From Streptomyces aureus (GTDB lineage Bacteria > Actinomycetota > Actinomycetes > Streptomycetales > Streptomycetaceae), in assembly GCF_000725495.1 (NCBI RefSeq), contig NZ_JNZD01000030.1:62001-126000 (forward strand): a stretch of 64,000 nucleotides of DNA. Reading direction: 5' to 3'. Below, piece by piece: positions 25,672 through 34,553 of the stretch. Below the pieces are notes generated by a model. The model ran no database searches. It saw only the letters and a list, made by a program, of their open reading frames with translations, and was not told the DNA's origin. Every line of letters begins with the position of its first letter. Within the stretch, counting starts at the first letter, position 1. The translations under genes were made by a program, and so were the position numbers.

Positions 25672-26355
25672 CTACGGACGTCCTGGCGCTCCCGGAACGG
25701 ACACCGCCGAGGCTCCCGCCAGGTCGTCGGCACCGTCCACCGCCGTCGTCCGGCCGAGATAGGTGAGCGGTCCCGGGTCGGCGACGGGGATCACATGGAA
25801 GCCGAGGCGGTCGTAGAACGCCCGCGCGGCCGTGTTCGCGGTGACCATGCCCAGGTGGACGGCCGGTACCCCGCGGGCGCCCAGTGCGGCGAGGAACGTG
25901 TGCATGAGCCTTCTGCCGTGGCCGCGCCGCTGGAAGTCCGGCAGCAGGTCGATGTGCAGGTGGGCCGGGTAGTCACCGAGTTCGGGGAGGATCATGCGCT
26001 CGGGGGTGTGCAGGAGTTCGACCATCACCTCGCTGGGCGTGCCGGGCTCCGTCGTCGGTGCCGGGTAGCGGTGCGCCACGCGCGGGATCCAGGTGTCGCG
26101 GAACCGCTCGACGAACTCCGCCGTGTCGCCGGTGCCGACCACATAGCCGACGGCGCGTCCGCTCCCGTCGTCGAGGACGAAGGCGAGTCCGGGCTCCAGA
26201 TGGCAGTAGGGGGCGGCGAAGAGGGTCGGCATCAGCTCCTCGTCGGGGTAGAGGGCCCGCGAGTCCCCTCCCTCGTCGGCGGTGCTCACGCACACGTCGG
26301 CGACGGCGGCGCGATCGGCGGGCCGGTAGGCGCGGATGAACGGCGATGGCTTCAT
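25672..26355 (-). CDS. GNAT family N-acetyltransferase
   Basis: 227 residues. The acetyl-CoA binding motif A is LLPDFQRRGHGRRLMHTFLA, preceded by HLHIDL (strand 4) and followed by VHLGMVTANTAARAFYDRLGF. The N-terminal part (FIRAYRPADRAAVADVC) begins a typical GNAT fold. Length and layout resemble O-GlcNAcase-associated or YjdJ-like acetyltransferases. ATG 26355 follows AGGATG. Acceptor unknown. It converges, stop to stop, with the monooxygenase. Confidence 0.9.
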   Translation of the reverse strand: MKPSPFIRAYRPADRAAVADVCVSTADEGGDSRALYPDEELMPTLFAAPYCHLEPGLAFVLDDGSGRAVGYVVGTGDTAEFVERFRDTWIPRVAHRYPAPTTEPGTPSEVMVELLHTPERMILPELGDYPAHLHIDLLPDFQRRGHGRRLMHTFLAALGARGVPAVHLGMVTANTAARAFYDRLGFHVIPVADPGPLTYLGRTTAVDGADDLAGASAVSVPGAPGRP

Positions 26356-26522
26356 GACCGCATCCTGACGCCTTGGGAGCGCTCCCACAAGGGGTCGTGG
26401 CCGCCTGCCCCGCGGTCGCCGCCCACCCTCACGGGTCCCGGCGCCGGGACGCGCGAGGCGAGCCGCATGGTGCGATGCTGAAGTACCGGATCATGACCTG
26501 GGAAGCAGGGAACGACGGCAGC

Positions 26523-28799
26523 GTGAGGACAGTGACACGGCCGAATCGAGCGGCGATCTGGAACCGGTTCGTGGCGTCCGACCCGGGCCTGCTGCGGCTC
26601 ATGGCCGGACTGCGGACCGTCGGCGCCATCGCCCTCACGCTCGTCGTGCTCGGTCTGCGCGGAGCCGGTCCCAGCCTCATGGTGAGCGGAGCCATGACCG
26701 CCATGGTCGCCACCTTCTCCATCAAGGAGAGGCGCCGGCGCTCCCAGGCCCTCACCCTCGCGCTCGGACTGCCCGTGGCCCTCATGGCGATGACGCTGGG
26801 CGCCGTGCTGAACACCCACACCCTCGCGGGCGACGTGTGCTTCATCGTGCTGATCTTCGTCGCGGTCTACTGCCGCCGGTACGGCGACCGCGGTACGGCG
26901 CTCGGTCTGATCGCCTTCCAGATCTACTTCCTGTCCCTGTTCGGCGGGGCCGCCTACTCCACGCTGCCCGACCTGTGCGTGGCACTCATCATCGCCTTCG
27001 CGTGCAGTGCCGTGGTGCGCTTCGGCGTGGTCGCCGAGTCGACCGAGCGGGTCCTCCGCCGGCTGCGCAAGGCGTTCCGGGCCCGCGTGGCCCAGTTGGT
27101 CTCCGCCCAGATCGATCTGCTCGACGCCGGTCCCGACGACGTCGAGAAGGCGCTGGACGACGTACGGCTGCACACCGCGCGGTTGCACGAGAGCGCGATG
27201 ATGATCCAGGACCGGCTGGACGGAGGTACGTCGGACGGTGCGACCGCCTCGCTGCTCCAGCGACGGGTCGCCGAGGCCGAGATCGCCGCCGAGCGGCTCG
27301 GCGTCCTCATCCTCACCGCGCGCAGCGCCGAACAGGCCGACACGCTCGCCCTGCATCTGCCGCACGCGCCACTGCCCGAGCCCGGGGACCGGCTCCAGGA
27401 ACGTGACGACACCATCGCGACGCTGCACCGCGATCTCGAGGCCCTGGGAGTGCTCGTGGCCGGCCCGGCCTCCGGTGAGCGCGGCGCCGGAGTGGCCCAG
27501 CTGCGCAACCGGCTGCTCGGCTACCGGGAGGAGGAGAACCTGCCGCGCGCCCCGGCGGCCGTGCAGGACGTCTTCCGTGGCATCGGGGAGGCGGCCCGCG
27601 CGGCCCTCGGACTGCGGCTGGCGCTCGACGGCCCCCAGGACGAGGCGGACGACTCCCCCGAGACGCAGCGCTCCCGCGAGGAGCTGGAGGCCGAGGACGC
27701 CTCCATCGCCGCCGAGGGGGAGGAGCAGGAGGAGCCGGATCCCACCGGACTCGACCGGCCCACGACGCGGGCGGCGGTGCAGGTCTCCGTGGGCTCGACG
27801 CTGGCCATCGTCGGGGGTGAACTGCTCTCCCCCCAGCGGTGGTACTGGGCGGTACTGACCTGCTGGGTCGTGTTCCTGAACACCGCCTCGACCGGGGAGA
27901 TCCTGGTCAAGGGCTACCGGCGGCTGCTGGGGACGGTCCTCGGCGTGGTCGCCGGCGTCATCCTGGCCGGTGTGATCGGCAACCACACCTGGACGGCGTT
28001 CGCGCTGGTGCTGCTGTTCATCTTCGCGATGTACTTCACCGCCCCCGTGTCGTACGTCCTGATGTCCTTCTTCGTGACGGCGATGCTGGGGCTGCTGTAC
28101 ACGGTGCTCAACACCTACAGCCCGGCGGTGCTGGTCCTGCGGATCGAGGAGACGGCACTGGGCGCCATCTGCGGGATGGTCGCGGCCGTCCTGGTCCTGC
28201 CGGTCCACACCGACCGCCGTACGGACGAGCTCCTGGCCGCCGTGCTCGTCCGGCTCGGGGACGTCACGAGCGCGGCCGTGGAGCAGCTGAGCGGCGGGAT
28301 CGCCCTCGACCTGCTGGACAAGGCCCGCGAACTCGACACGGCGCTGGACAAGCTGCGGGGCTCGACCAAACCGCTGACCCATCCGATCACGCCCTGGCGG
28401 GCCCGCCGTCAGACCGCCCGCTACATCGTGGCCCTGCTGGAGACGTGCGCCTATCACGCGCGGTCGCTGGCGGCGACGGCCGAACTCCTCCCGTACAGCA
28501 AGTCGGTCGCCGCGGACCCCCGGCTGAAGGTGGCGGGCGTCCGCATCGGCCACAACATCGACGCGCTGGTCGCCCGGGTGGCCCACGACGTCCCGGACGG
28601 TGTGGCGGAGACCGGGGCGAGCCTCGCCGCCATGCTGGAGCCGGGGACCTCGGACGCGCCCCGCCACGACCGGGTCACGGGCCGGGTCCTGCGGCATCTG
28701 CAGCGCCTGGACGAAGGGGTGATCGGACTGGCCCGGCCGCTGGGGGTGCGGGTCTCGACGCCGGGCAAGAAGACACCGGCCAAGAGCGGGGCACGGTAG
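26523..28799 (+). CDS. FUSC family integral membrane protein
   Basis: 758 residues with two membrane blocks of about six helices each (residues of about 30-170 and 430-560), separated by a long cytoplasmic coiled region rich in Glu/Arg and ending with a helical cytoplasmic tail. This is the FUSC/AaeB-like arrangement associated with aromatic acid efflux. The linker has a very acidic stretch (EELEAEDASIAAEGEEQEE). GTG 26523 or ATG 26493 could start it; the former has AGGGA ten bases ahead. Confidence 0.85.
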   Translation: MRTVTRPNRAAIWNRFVASDPGLLRLMAGLRTVGAIALTLVVLGLRGAGPSLMVSGAMTAMVATFSIKERRRRSQALTLALGLPVALMAMTLGAVLNTHTLAGDVCFIVLIFVAVYCRRYGDRGTALGLIAFQIYFLSLFGGAAYSTLPDLCVALIIAFACSAVVRFGVVAESTERVLRRLRKAFRARVAQLVSAQIDLLDAGPDDVEKALDDVRLHTARLHESAMMIQDRLDGGTSDGATASLLQRRVAEAEIAAERLGVLILTARSAEQADTLALHLPHAPLPEPGDRLQERDDTIATLHRDLEALGVLVAGPASGERGAGVAQLRNRLLGYREEENLPRAPAAVQDVFRGIGEAARAALGLRLALDGPQDEADDSPETQRSREELEAEDASIAAEGEEQEEPDPTGLDRPTTRAAVQVSVGSTLAIVGGELLSPQRWYWAVLTCWVVFLNTASTGEILVKGYRRLLGTVLGVVAGVILAGVIGNHTWTAFALVLLFIFAMYFTAPVSYVLMSFFVTAMLGLLYTVLNTYSPAVLVLRIEETALGAICGMVAAVLVLPVHTDRRTDELLAAVLVRLGDVTSAAVEQLSGGIALDLLDKARELDTALDKLRGSTKPLTHPITPWRARRQTARYIVALLETCAYHARSLAATAELLPYSKSVAADPRLKVAGVRIGHNIDALVARVAHDVPDGVAETGASLAAMLEPGTSDAPRHDRVTGRVLRHLQRLDEGVIGLARPLGVRVSTPGKKTPAKSGAR

Positions 28800-28843
28800 C
28801 CGCCGCGCGCCGCCCTCGGGAGCCGGTCCCGAGCCGCCGTCGC

Positions 28844-28927
28844 AGTGCCGGGAGCGGGATCAGCCCACTCACGGTGCCGAAAGCGGGCTCAGCCCACTCG
28901 CGGTGCCGGGAGCGGGCTCAGCCCACG
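28844..28927. repeat. Three-copy 29-bp tandem repeat at a gene end
   Basis: Copies starting at 28844, 28871 and 28900 share GTGCCGGGAGCGGG and CTCAGCCCAC. The third runs into the last codons of the Lrp-type regulator gene (stop at 28918). Confidence 0.85.
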
Positions 28928-29358
28928 TTCCACAGGAAGCGGTGGGTGTGGATCCCGAAGTAGGGGAAGGACTGCACCTGCCGGACGCCCTCGATCTGCC
29001 GTACGACGTCGTTGACGAAGTCGAGCAGGTCCCGCGGTCCGGGGCAGACGACCTCGGCGAACAGGTCGAAGCCGCCCGAGGTCAGCACCGCGTAGACGAC
29101 CTCGGTCCGTTCGGCCAGCTGGTCGGCGACCGCTCGCGGATCCCCGTCCACGGCGATGCCGAGCAGGCCCATCGCCTGCCCGCCCATACCCATCGGATCG
29201 GTGACGCCGACGACCTGGACCGCCTGCGAGTCGAGCAGCCGCTGGAGGCGCTGGCGGGCCGCCGAGGCGGACAGTCCGACCTTCGGGCCCAGTTCGGCAT
29301 AGGCGATCCGGCCGTCGATCTGCAGTTCTCGCAGGATGGCCCGGTCGATGTCGTCCAC
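28918..29358 (-). CDS. Lrp/AsnC family transcriptional regulator
   Basis: 146 residues. The N-terminal helix-turn-helix is DDIDRAILRELQIDGRIAYA to SASAARQRLQRLL, then an RAM ligand-binding domain (TSGGFDLFAEVVCPGPRDL). Members sense amino acids. It lies 43 bp downstream of the class III aminotransferase gene on the same strand and is presumably cotranscribed. A CTGAA-N7-TTCAG palindrome upstream of the aminotransferase promoter is a likely binding site. Confidence 0.92.
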   Translation of the reverse strand: MDDIDRAILRELQIDGRIAYAELGPKVGLSASAARQRLQRLLDSQAVQVVGVTDPMGMGGQAMGLLGIAVDGDPRAVADQLAERTEVVYAVLTSGGFDLFAEVVCPGPRDLLDFVNDVVRQIEGVRQVQSFPYFGIHTHRFLWNVG

Positions 29359-29401
29359 GCTGTTCCTCTCCGGCTGACCGGTCCCAGGTTAACGGCGCCG
29401 T

Positions 29402-30751
29402 TCAGCCGGCCAGTTCGGCCAGGGCGGCGGCGAAGACCTCGGTGTGCCGGTCCACGTCCTGCTCGGTGGTCGCCGGGCACATGAGCGCCATGTTGTGGAA
29501 CGGGGTCAGCAGGATGCCCCGGTTGGCGAGGTACAGGTGGAGGAAGTCCTCCAGCTCGGTGTCGGCGGCCGCGGCCGATTCCGTTCCGGTGCGCGGCGCG
29601 GGGTCGGCGAACCGGTATTCCGTACGGGCTCCGAGCCTGCTCACGGACCACGGCAGGCCGAAGGCGTCGATGCCCGCCCGCACCCCGGCCTCGAAGCGTT
29701 CGGAGAGCCTGGCCATCGCGTCGAACGCGGCGTCGGTGAGGACGTGCTCCAGGGTCGCGCGCGTCGCCGCGGTGGAGAGGGCGTTGCCGGCGAGGGTGCC
29801 GCCGACGCCACCCATGTCGATCAGGTCCAGGTCGTCGCGGCCGAGCAGCCGGTCGGCGAGTTCGGCCGAGAGGCCGTAGGCGCCGGCCGGGATCCCGCCG
29901 CCGATCGCCTTGCCGATGGTGAGCATGTCCGGCTCCAGGTTCCAGGCGGCGGTGCAGCCGCCGGGGCCCGCGGAGAAGGTGTGCGTCTCGTCGTTGATCA
30001 GGAGGGTGCCGTACCGGCGCGTCAGGTCGCGGACGCCCTCCAGGTAGCCCGGTTCGGGCAGCACGATGCCGATGTTGGTGAGCGCGGGTTCCATGAGGAC
30101 GGCGGCGACGTCCCCGTGGGCGAGCTCGCGCTCCAACTGCTCCAGGTCGTTGAACTCCGCGACACGGCTGGTGAGGGTGACGTCACAGGGGGCGCCGACG
30201 TTTCCGGGGCGGGCCGTGCCGTGACCGTCCGGGCCGACGACGATCAGCGACTCGTCGACGCTGCCGTGGTAGCTGTAGCTGTTCACCAGGATCTTCGGGC
30301 GGCCGGTGACCGCCCGGGCCAGACGGATGGACCAGCGGTTGGCGTCGGTGGCCGTCAGCGAGAAGCTCCAGCGCGCGAGCCCGAAGCGGCGGGTCAGTTC
30401 GGCGCCCACCCATTCGGCGTCCTCGGTGGGCAGCATCGCGGTGGCGCCGCCGCTCACGGCGAACCGGGTCCGCACCGCCTCCGCCACCACCTCGGGCGAG
30501 TGACCGGCCATCGCGCCGGTGTCGCCGAGACAGAAGTCGATGTACTCGTGGCCGTCGATGTCGGTGACCCGGGCGCCGCGCGCGCTGTCCAGATAGCGCG
30601 GAAAGGCTCCGGCGGTCTTGTTCATCCACGTCATCGGGACCCGGCCGAACAGGTGCTCGGCCCGCTCGTACGCGGCCCTGGAGCGCGGGTTGCGGCGCTC
30701 GGCCTCGGCGCTCTCGCGCACCAGGAGCTGCTGCAGGCGGGTGCGGTCCAT
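29402..30751 (-). CDS. Class III PLP-dependent aminotransferase
   Basis: 449 residues, fold type I. The PLP lysine is in LTIGKAIGGGIPAGAYG, the cofactor-ring Asp in LLINDETHTF, and ATDANRWSIRLARAVTG binds the phosphate. It resembles glutamate-1-semialdehyde/omega-amino-acid transaminases. The start at 30751 follows GAGGAG. With the downstream Lrp regulator and the neighbouring dipeptidase, amidohydrolase and OCD genes it suggests breakdown of an amino acid or opine. The substrate cannot be fixed from sequence. Confidence 0.92.
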   Translation of the reverse strand: MDRTRLQQLLVRESAEAERRNPRSRAAYERAEHLFGRVPMTWMNKTAGAFPRYLDSARGARVTDIDGHEYIDFCLGDTGAMAGHSPEVVAEAVRTRFAVSGGATAMLPTEDAEWVGAELTRRFGLARWSFSLTATDANRWSIRLARAVTGRPKILVNSYSYHGSVDESLIVVGPDGHGTARPGNVGAPCDVTLTSRVAEFNDLEQLERELAHGDVAAVLMEPALTNIGIVLPEPGYLEGVRDLTRRYGTLLINDETHTFSAGPGGCTAAWNLEPDMLTIGKAIGGGIPAGAYGLSAELADRLLGRDDLDLIDMGGVGGTLAGNALSTAATRATLEHVLTDAAFDAMARLSERFEAGVRAGIDAFGLPWSVSRLGARTEYRFADPAPRTGTESAAAADTELEDFLHLYLANRGILLTPFHNMALMCPATTEQDVDRHTEVFAAALAELAG

Positions 30752-30808
30752 CGAGGCTCCTCTGTCGGTGGGCTCGGCGGACACCGGGTTCGACGAGCGG
30801 ATGCCGCA

Positions 30809-30838
30809 AGAGTACGAATGAATATGTCTCCGAGGCAA
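30809..30838 (-). promoter_or_regulatory. Promoter of the aminotransferase-lrp operon
   Basis: TTGCCT (30838-30833) and TACTCT (30814-30809) on the minus strand are separated by 18 bp, a good sigma-70 type promoter about 50 bases before the ATG. Confidence 0.65.
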
Positions 30839-30861
30839 GGAAACGCGATGGATTCCGTCGC

Positions 30862-30878
30862 CTGAACAATCGATTCAG
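30862..30878 (-). promoter_or_regulatory. Candidate Lrp/AsnC operator
   Basis: CTGAATCGATTGTTCAG is a dyad with exact 5-bp arms and an A/T-richer centre, like known Lrp-family sites. It is centred roughly 68 bp upstream of the predicted transcription start, an activator-type position. Confidence 0.6.
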
Positions 30879-30919
30879 CTGTCGCCGCGCCCGAAACGGC
30901 GGTCACCGCCTCCCACCCG

Positions 30920-30998
30920 GCCCGGCACCCCGCGCACCCCCGCGAGGCGCTCCCACCCCGCCCGGCTCCCCGCGCACGCCCGCGAGGCGCTCCCGTCC
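30920..30998. repeat. Two-copy 40-bp tandem repeat
   Basis: Copies from 30920 and 30960 share GCCCGGC, CCCCGCGCAC and CCGCGAGGCGCTCCC. The gap also holds the terminator of the dipeptidase operon. Confidence 0.8.
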
Positions 30999-31024
30999 GT
31001 CCCGGCGGACCGGGCGGACGGGAG
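30990..31024 (-). terminator. Terminator of the dipeptidase operon
   Basis: A 10-bp exact inverted repeat (CTCCCGTCCG, 15-base loop) lies ten bases past the dipeptidase stop codon. Confidence 0.7.
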
Positions 31025-31033
31025 CCGCTCCGG

Positions 31034-32113
31034 TTACCGGGAGACCTCCGGCGCCCACACGCGGTCGGCGTAGTCCAGGAAGTTCTTTCCGAGGATCTTC
31101 TCGATGCGTTCAGAGCGGTAGCCGCGCTGCTCCAGGAGGCGGACGAGTTCGCGGAACTGGTCGACCCCGCGCAGGTCGATCACGAAGGGAAGGGTGTCGT
31201 CGCGCTCCCCCGCCGCCCCGACACCGGCCGCGCGGCGCAGGGCCACGTGCTCGGCGAGATGCGCGCGGTAGGCGTCCAGGTCGTCGATGGACGTCACGGT
31301 CCCGTCGGTGCCGATGCCGACGTGGTCCTCGCCGCACACGTCGACCGCGTGGACGATGTGCTCCACGACGTCCGCGGCCGTGGCGTGGCCCGACACGTTG
31401 AGGAAGGGCATGAAGTAGATGCCCACGAAGCCGCCGCGCGAGGCGACCAGGCGCAGTTCCTCGTCCGTCTTGTTGCGCGGCAGGTCGGCCAGGGCCCGGC
31501 AGCCGGTGTGGTTGATCGACACCGGTCGGCGCGCGATCTTCGCGGCCTCCAGACAGGTGCGCTCACCGCTGTGGGAGAGGTCGACCATGAGGCGGTGTTC
31601 GTCGAGGGCCTCGACGAGGGTCCGGCCGAAGTCCGTCAGCCCCCGGTTCTCCGGCGCCATGGAGCCGTCGCCGATGTGGTTGGCCTGGTTGTACGTGAGC
31701 TGGACGACCCGGACGCCGAGGTCGGCGAACGTGGCGACGCGCCCGGCGTCCTCGCCGACCGCGACGGCGTTCTGGAAGCCGTAGATCACACCGATCCGGC
31801 CCTCCTCCCGGGCCCGGCGGATGTCCGCCGCCGTCCGCACCTTGAGGAGGTCGGCCGCGTTGTCCCGGACGATCCCGTCCCAGACGGCGATCTCGTGCAG
31901 CGTGTGCTCGTATGGCGGCATGTCGCCCATCGTGTAGCCGAGGGTGACGTTGACGGCGGTGAGGCCCGAGGCACGGGCGTCCGCCAGCGTCCGGGCGTCG
32001 ATCGTCAGCTGCTCGCTGGAGGGGTTCAGCTGCGAGGCGGCCTCGGCCGACCCGGGGGCGTTCGGATTGTCGAGCTGCCCGAGCGCGTTGATGATCATGG
32101 GGAGGTCGGTCAT
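31034..32113 (-). CDS. Membrane-dipeptidase (M19) family protein, atypical metal site
   Basis: 359 residues, cytoplasmic TIM barrel of the renal dipeptidase family. DLSHSG and SINHTGC carry the two conserved His ligands, and GIGTDG the Asp. The usual N-terminal HxD is replaced (MIINALGQLDNP), and the bridging Glu position reads GFQNA. This leaves one metal site incomplete, so a mononuclear or altered enzyme is likely. Its start overlaps the stop of the upstream amidohydrolase gene (ATGA), so translation is coupled. Divergent from the IclR gene. It may hydrolyse a dipeptide or amide. Confidence 0.85.
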   Translation of the reverse strand: MTDLPMIINALGQLDNPNAPGSAEAASQLNPSSEQLTIDARTLADARASGLTAVNVTLGYTMGDMPPYEHTLHEIAVWDGIVRDNAADLLKVRTAADIRRAREEGRIGVIYGFQNAVAVGEDAGRVATFADLGVRVVQLTYNQANHIGDGSMAPENRGLTDFGRTLVEALDEHRLMVDLSHSGERTCLEAAKIARRPVSINHTGCRALADLPRNKTDEELRLVASRGGFVGIYFMPFLNVSGHATAADVVEHIVHAVDVCGEDHVGIGTDGTVTSIDDLDAYRAHLAEHVALRRAAGVGAAGERDDTLPFVIDLRGVDQFRELVRLLEQRGYRSERIEKILGKNFLDYADRVWAPEVSR

Positions 32114-33573
32114 CGGGTCTCCTCGACGGGGTGGGTCGCTTCGGCGGCGTGCGGGGCGGGGGGCGTGACCTGGACGGTCGCGGCGAGGGTGGTCGCGGAG
32201 GCGCTCTCGGCGGTGGGCTCGTCCCCGCCGGACTCCCTCGCGACCTCGGGGCGTGCCGCTCCGGGCGCCGCGGGAGCGAAGTCCCGGCGCTCGAAGCGCC
32301 GGCCGCGCTTGACGGTCAGCGTGACGCTGCGCAGGTTCGCGATGTCCCGCAGCGGATCGTCCTCCAGGACGACGAAGTTGGCGAGCTTGCCCGGCTCGAC
32401 GCTGCCCATGACGTCCTCGGCGCCGGCGCTGCGGGCACCGATCAGCGTGGCCGAGCGGAGCACCTGCGCCGGGGACATCCCGCAGCGCTCCACGAGGAAC
32501 GCCAGCTCGTCGTAGAGCGCGGGGAAGGGGTCCCCGGCGTCGGTCTCGTAGTCCGTGCCGGTCGCGATCTCGACACCGGCCCGGTGGGCCTGGGCGGTGA
32601 GGACGGCGGCGAGCGCGGTGTTGGCCGCGGCGCGCTCGGCGTCCTCGGGCCCCTCGCCCGCGAGAGCCTCGCTCGCCCACATGCCCGCGGTCGCGTCGAG
32701 GACCGTGCCACGCTGCTTCATGAGGGCGAACAGCTCCTCGATCCGGGGGTCGTCACCGGCCGCGAACCGCTCGTGGTCGACCTTCGGCTTGGTCTTGTAG
32801 CTGGTCAGCGGTTCGTCCGTGCCCTCGAAGGCGAGCAGGGTGACATGCGAGACGCTGTCCGCGCCGGCCGCGACGATCTCTCCGGGCGAGGCGGGAAAGA
32901 CGGTGGCGTGGGCCCAGACCGGGACGCCCTGCCGGTGCGCCTCCTCCGCGATCGCGGCGACGGTCTCGTGGTCGAGGTCCGCGTACACCTTGATCGCACT
33001 GGCGTGGGTGCCCCGGGCCAGTGCGACGGCGATCCTGAGGTCGGTGTCCTTCGTGACCGCCTGCATCCAGGGCACGGCGCCGGGCGTCTCGCCCTGGGAC
33101 ACCTGGTGGGTGCGCGGGTCGTCGAAGAAGCCGGGTCCCGCCATCAGCGCGGCGTAGCGGATGTCGGGGCCGGGGATCTCCCCGACGAGCGCCGCCCGCG
33201 CGAGGTCGCCGACCTGGCGCAGGTCGTCGGCCATGTCGCGGATGGCCGTGACCCCGCTGTGGACGAGCCGGCGCAGCACCGCCTCGGCGACGGGCCGGTC
33301 GGGCGGCGTCGCGATGTGCTGGTGGGAGTCGATGAGACCGGGGATGACGAAGCGGCCGTCGAGGTCGAAGACCAGGGCGTCGGCGGGCAGGTCCGCGGCG
33401 ATCTCGACGTCGTCGCCGACGGCGCGGATCACCGGGCCGTCGATCACGATCGACGTGGAACCACGGGCCGGAGCCCCGGTTCCGTCGAACAGCGTGGCGC
33501 CGCGGTATACCGCGACGGTTCCCTTCGCCGCGGGCGCGTGCGGGGCCGGTGCGCCCGAAGTCTCGTCCGTCAT
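32110..33573 (-). CDS. Amidohydrolase (imidazolonepropionase-like)
   Basis: 487 residues of the metallo-dependent amidohydrolase superfamily. IDSHQHI supplies the HxH pair after strand 1, AIKVYAD the bridging Lys, WAHATV and VSHVT the next His ligands, and GTDYETDAG the catalytic Asp. The C-terminal extension is Ala/Pro/Thr-rich. It probably hydrolyses an amide or dipeptide-like compound together with the coupled M19 protein. ATG 33573 is favoured by GAGG nine bases upstream. It is divergent from an IclR regulator with a shared operator. Confidence 0.9.
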   Translation of the reverse strand: MTDETSGAPAPHAPAAKGTVAVYRGATLFDGTGAPARGSTSIVIDGPVIRAVGDDVEIAADLPADALVFDLDGRFVIPGLIDSHQHIATPPDRPVAEAVLRRLVHSGVTAIRDMADDLRQVGDLARAALVGEIPGPDIRYAALMAGPGFFDDPRTHQVSQGETPGAVPWMQAVTKDTDLRIAVALARGTHASAIKVYADLDHETVAAIAEEAHRQGVPVWAHATVFPASPGEIVAAGADSVSHVTLLAFEGTDEPLTSYKTKPKVDHERFAAGDDPRIEELFALMKQRGTVLDATAGMWASEALAGEGPEDAERAAANTALAAVLTAQAHRAGVEIATGTDYETDAGDPFPALYDELAFLVERCGMSPAQVLRSATLIGARSAGAEDVMGSVEPGKLANFVVLEDDPLRDIANLRSVTLTVKRGRRFERRDFAPAAPGAARPEVARESGGDEPTAESASATTLAATVQVTPPAPHAAEATHPVEETR

Positions 33574-33638
33574 CTTCACCTCAGCAGTAGCTCTGACCGG
33601 AGCAGTCCGGTCCGGACCGATGGGCCGCTCGATCGATC

Positions 33639-33668
33639 TTGTTACGCTCTACGTAACACACGTATCAT
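33639..33668 (+). promoter_or_regulatory. IclR-gene promoter with operator between the boxes
   Basis: TTGTTA (33639-33644) and TATCAT (33663-33668), spaced 18 bp, form a promoter for the IclR gene. The exact palindrome GTTACG-N5-CGTAAC (33641-33657) overlaps the -35 box and fills the spacer, so binding should block initiation. The minus-strand amidohydrolase promoter probably overlaps the same site. Confidence 0.75.
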
Positions 33669-33728
33669 CTCTCGCAACATGCGCTACCGTACGCGCACCG
33701 CTCACGACGTCACAAGGAGGGGCCGGAC

Positions 33729-34553
33729 GTGCCCGAGGCACCCCGTACCGCGGTGGACAAGGCCCTGGACCTGGTCGAGGCCGTGGCCCGCGCGTCCCAG
33801 CCGCCGCGTCTGACCGACCTCGCCGAGGAGGTCGACCTGCATCGCGCGACCGCCTACCGGGTCCTGGTCGACCTGGTCCGGCGCGGCTGGGTGCTGCGGG
33901 CCGGCGACCGCTATCTGCCCGGCACCGCGGTGCTGCAGCTGTCGGCCTCCGCTGCCAGGAACTCGCTCGGCGCCCTGGCCCGGCCGGTCCTCGCGGCCCT
34001 GTCCGAGCGCACCGGCATGATGGTCAACCTCCAGGTGCCCGAGGTCGACCGGTCCCGGGTGATCGACGTCGTACGTCCCGACCGGCTGGCGATGATCAGC
34101 AGTCTGACCGGGCAGGCCCTTCCCGTTCACCGGTTCGCCGGCCCGCTCGCCCTCGTCGCCGCCCTCACCCCGGCGGACCGGGTCCCCTATCTGCGCGCCG
34201 CGGAGGAGGCCGGGTACCCGCTGGAGGGGCCCGACGGACTGCTGGTCGACATCGAGGACGCGGAGCGCACCGGATTCGCGGTCGAGTACGGGCGCAACGA
34301 ACAGCCGGTCGCCTCGCTCGCCCGGGCCGTGGTCACACCCCAGGGGGCACCCGTCTGCGCCCTGACCCTGGTCGGCCTTGGTCCGGACTTCGAGGAGGCC
34401 CGGCTCCCGGACCTGCGCGAGCGGCTGCGCGAGGCGACGGACGACCTGGCACGCATCCTCCTGGGCCCGGGGCCCTCCGAGGCCCGGACCTCCGAAGCGG
34501 CAACCGGGTCCGCGTCACCGTCCACGACCCCCTCCACCGAAGGCCCGGCATGA
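33729..34553 (+). CDS. IclR family transcriptional regulator
   Basis: 274 residues. The N-terminal winged helix (TAVDKALDLVEAVARASQPP to HRATAYRVLVDLVRRGWVLR) precedes the IclR effector domain (LARPVLAALSERTGMMVNLQ). A Ser/Thr/Pro-rich tail ends the protein. GTG 33729 is set by AGGAGG seven bases upstream. Its stop overlaps the start of the OCD-like gene (ATGA), and it is divergent from the amidohydrolase-dipeptidase pair, which it probably controls together with itself. Confidence 0.92.
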   Translation: MPEAPRTAVDKALDLVEAVARASQPPRLTDLAEEVDLHRATAYRVLVDLVRRGWVLRAGDRYLPGTAVLQLSASAARNSLGALARPVLAALSERTGMMVNLQVPEVDRSRVIDVVRPDRLAMISSLTGQALPVHRFAGPLALVAALTPADRVPYLRAAEEAGYPLEGPDGLLVDIEDAERTGFAVEYGRNEQPVASLARAVVTPQGAPVCALTLVGLGPDFEEARLPDLRERLREATDDLARILLGPGPSEARTSEAATGSASPSTTPSTEGPA

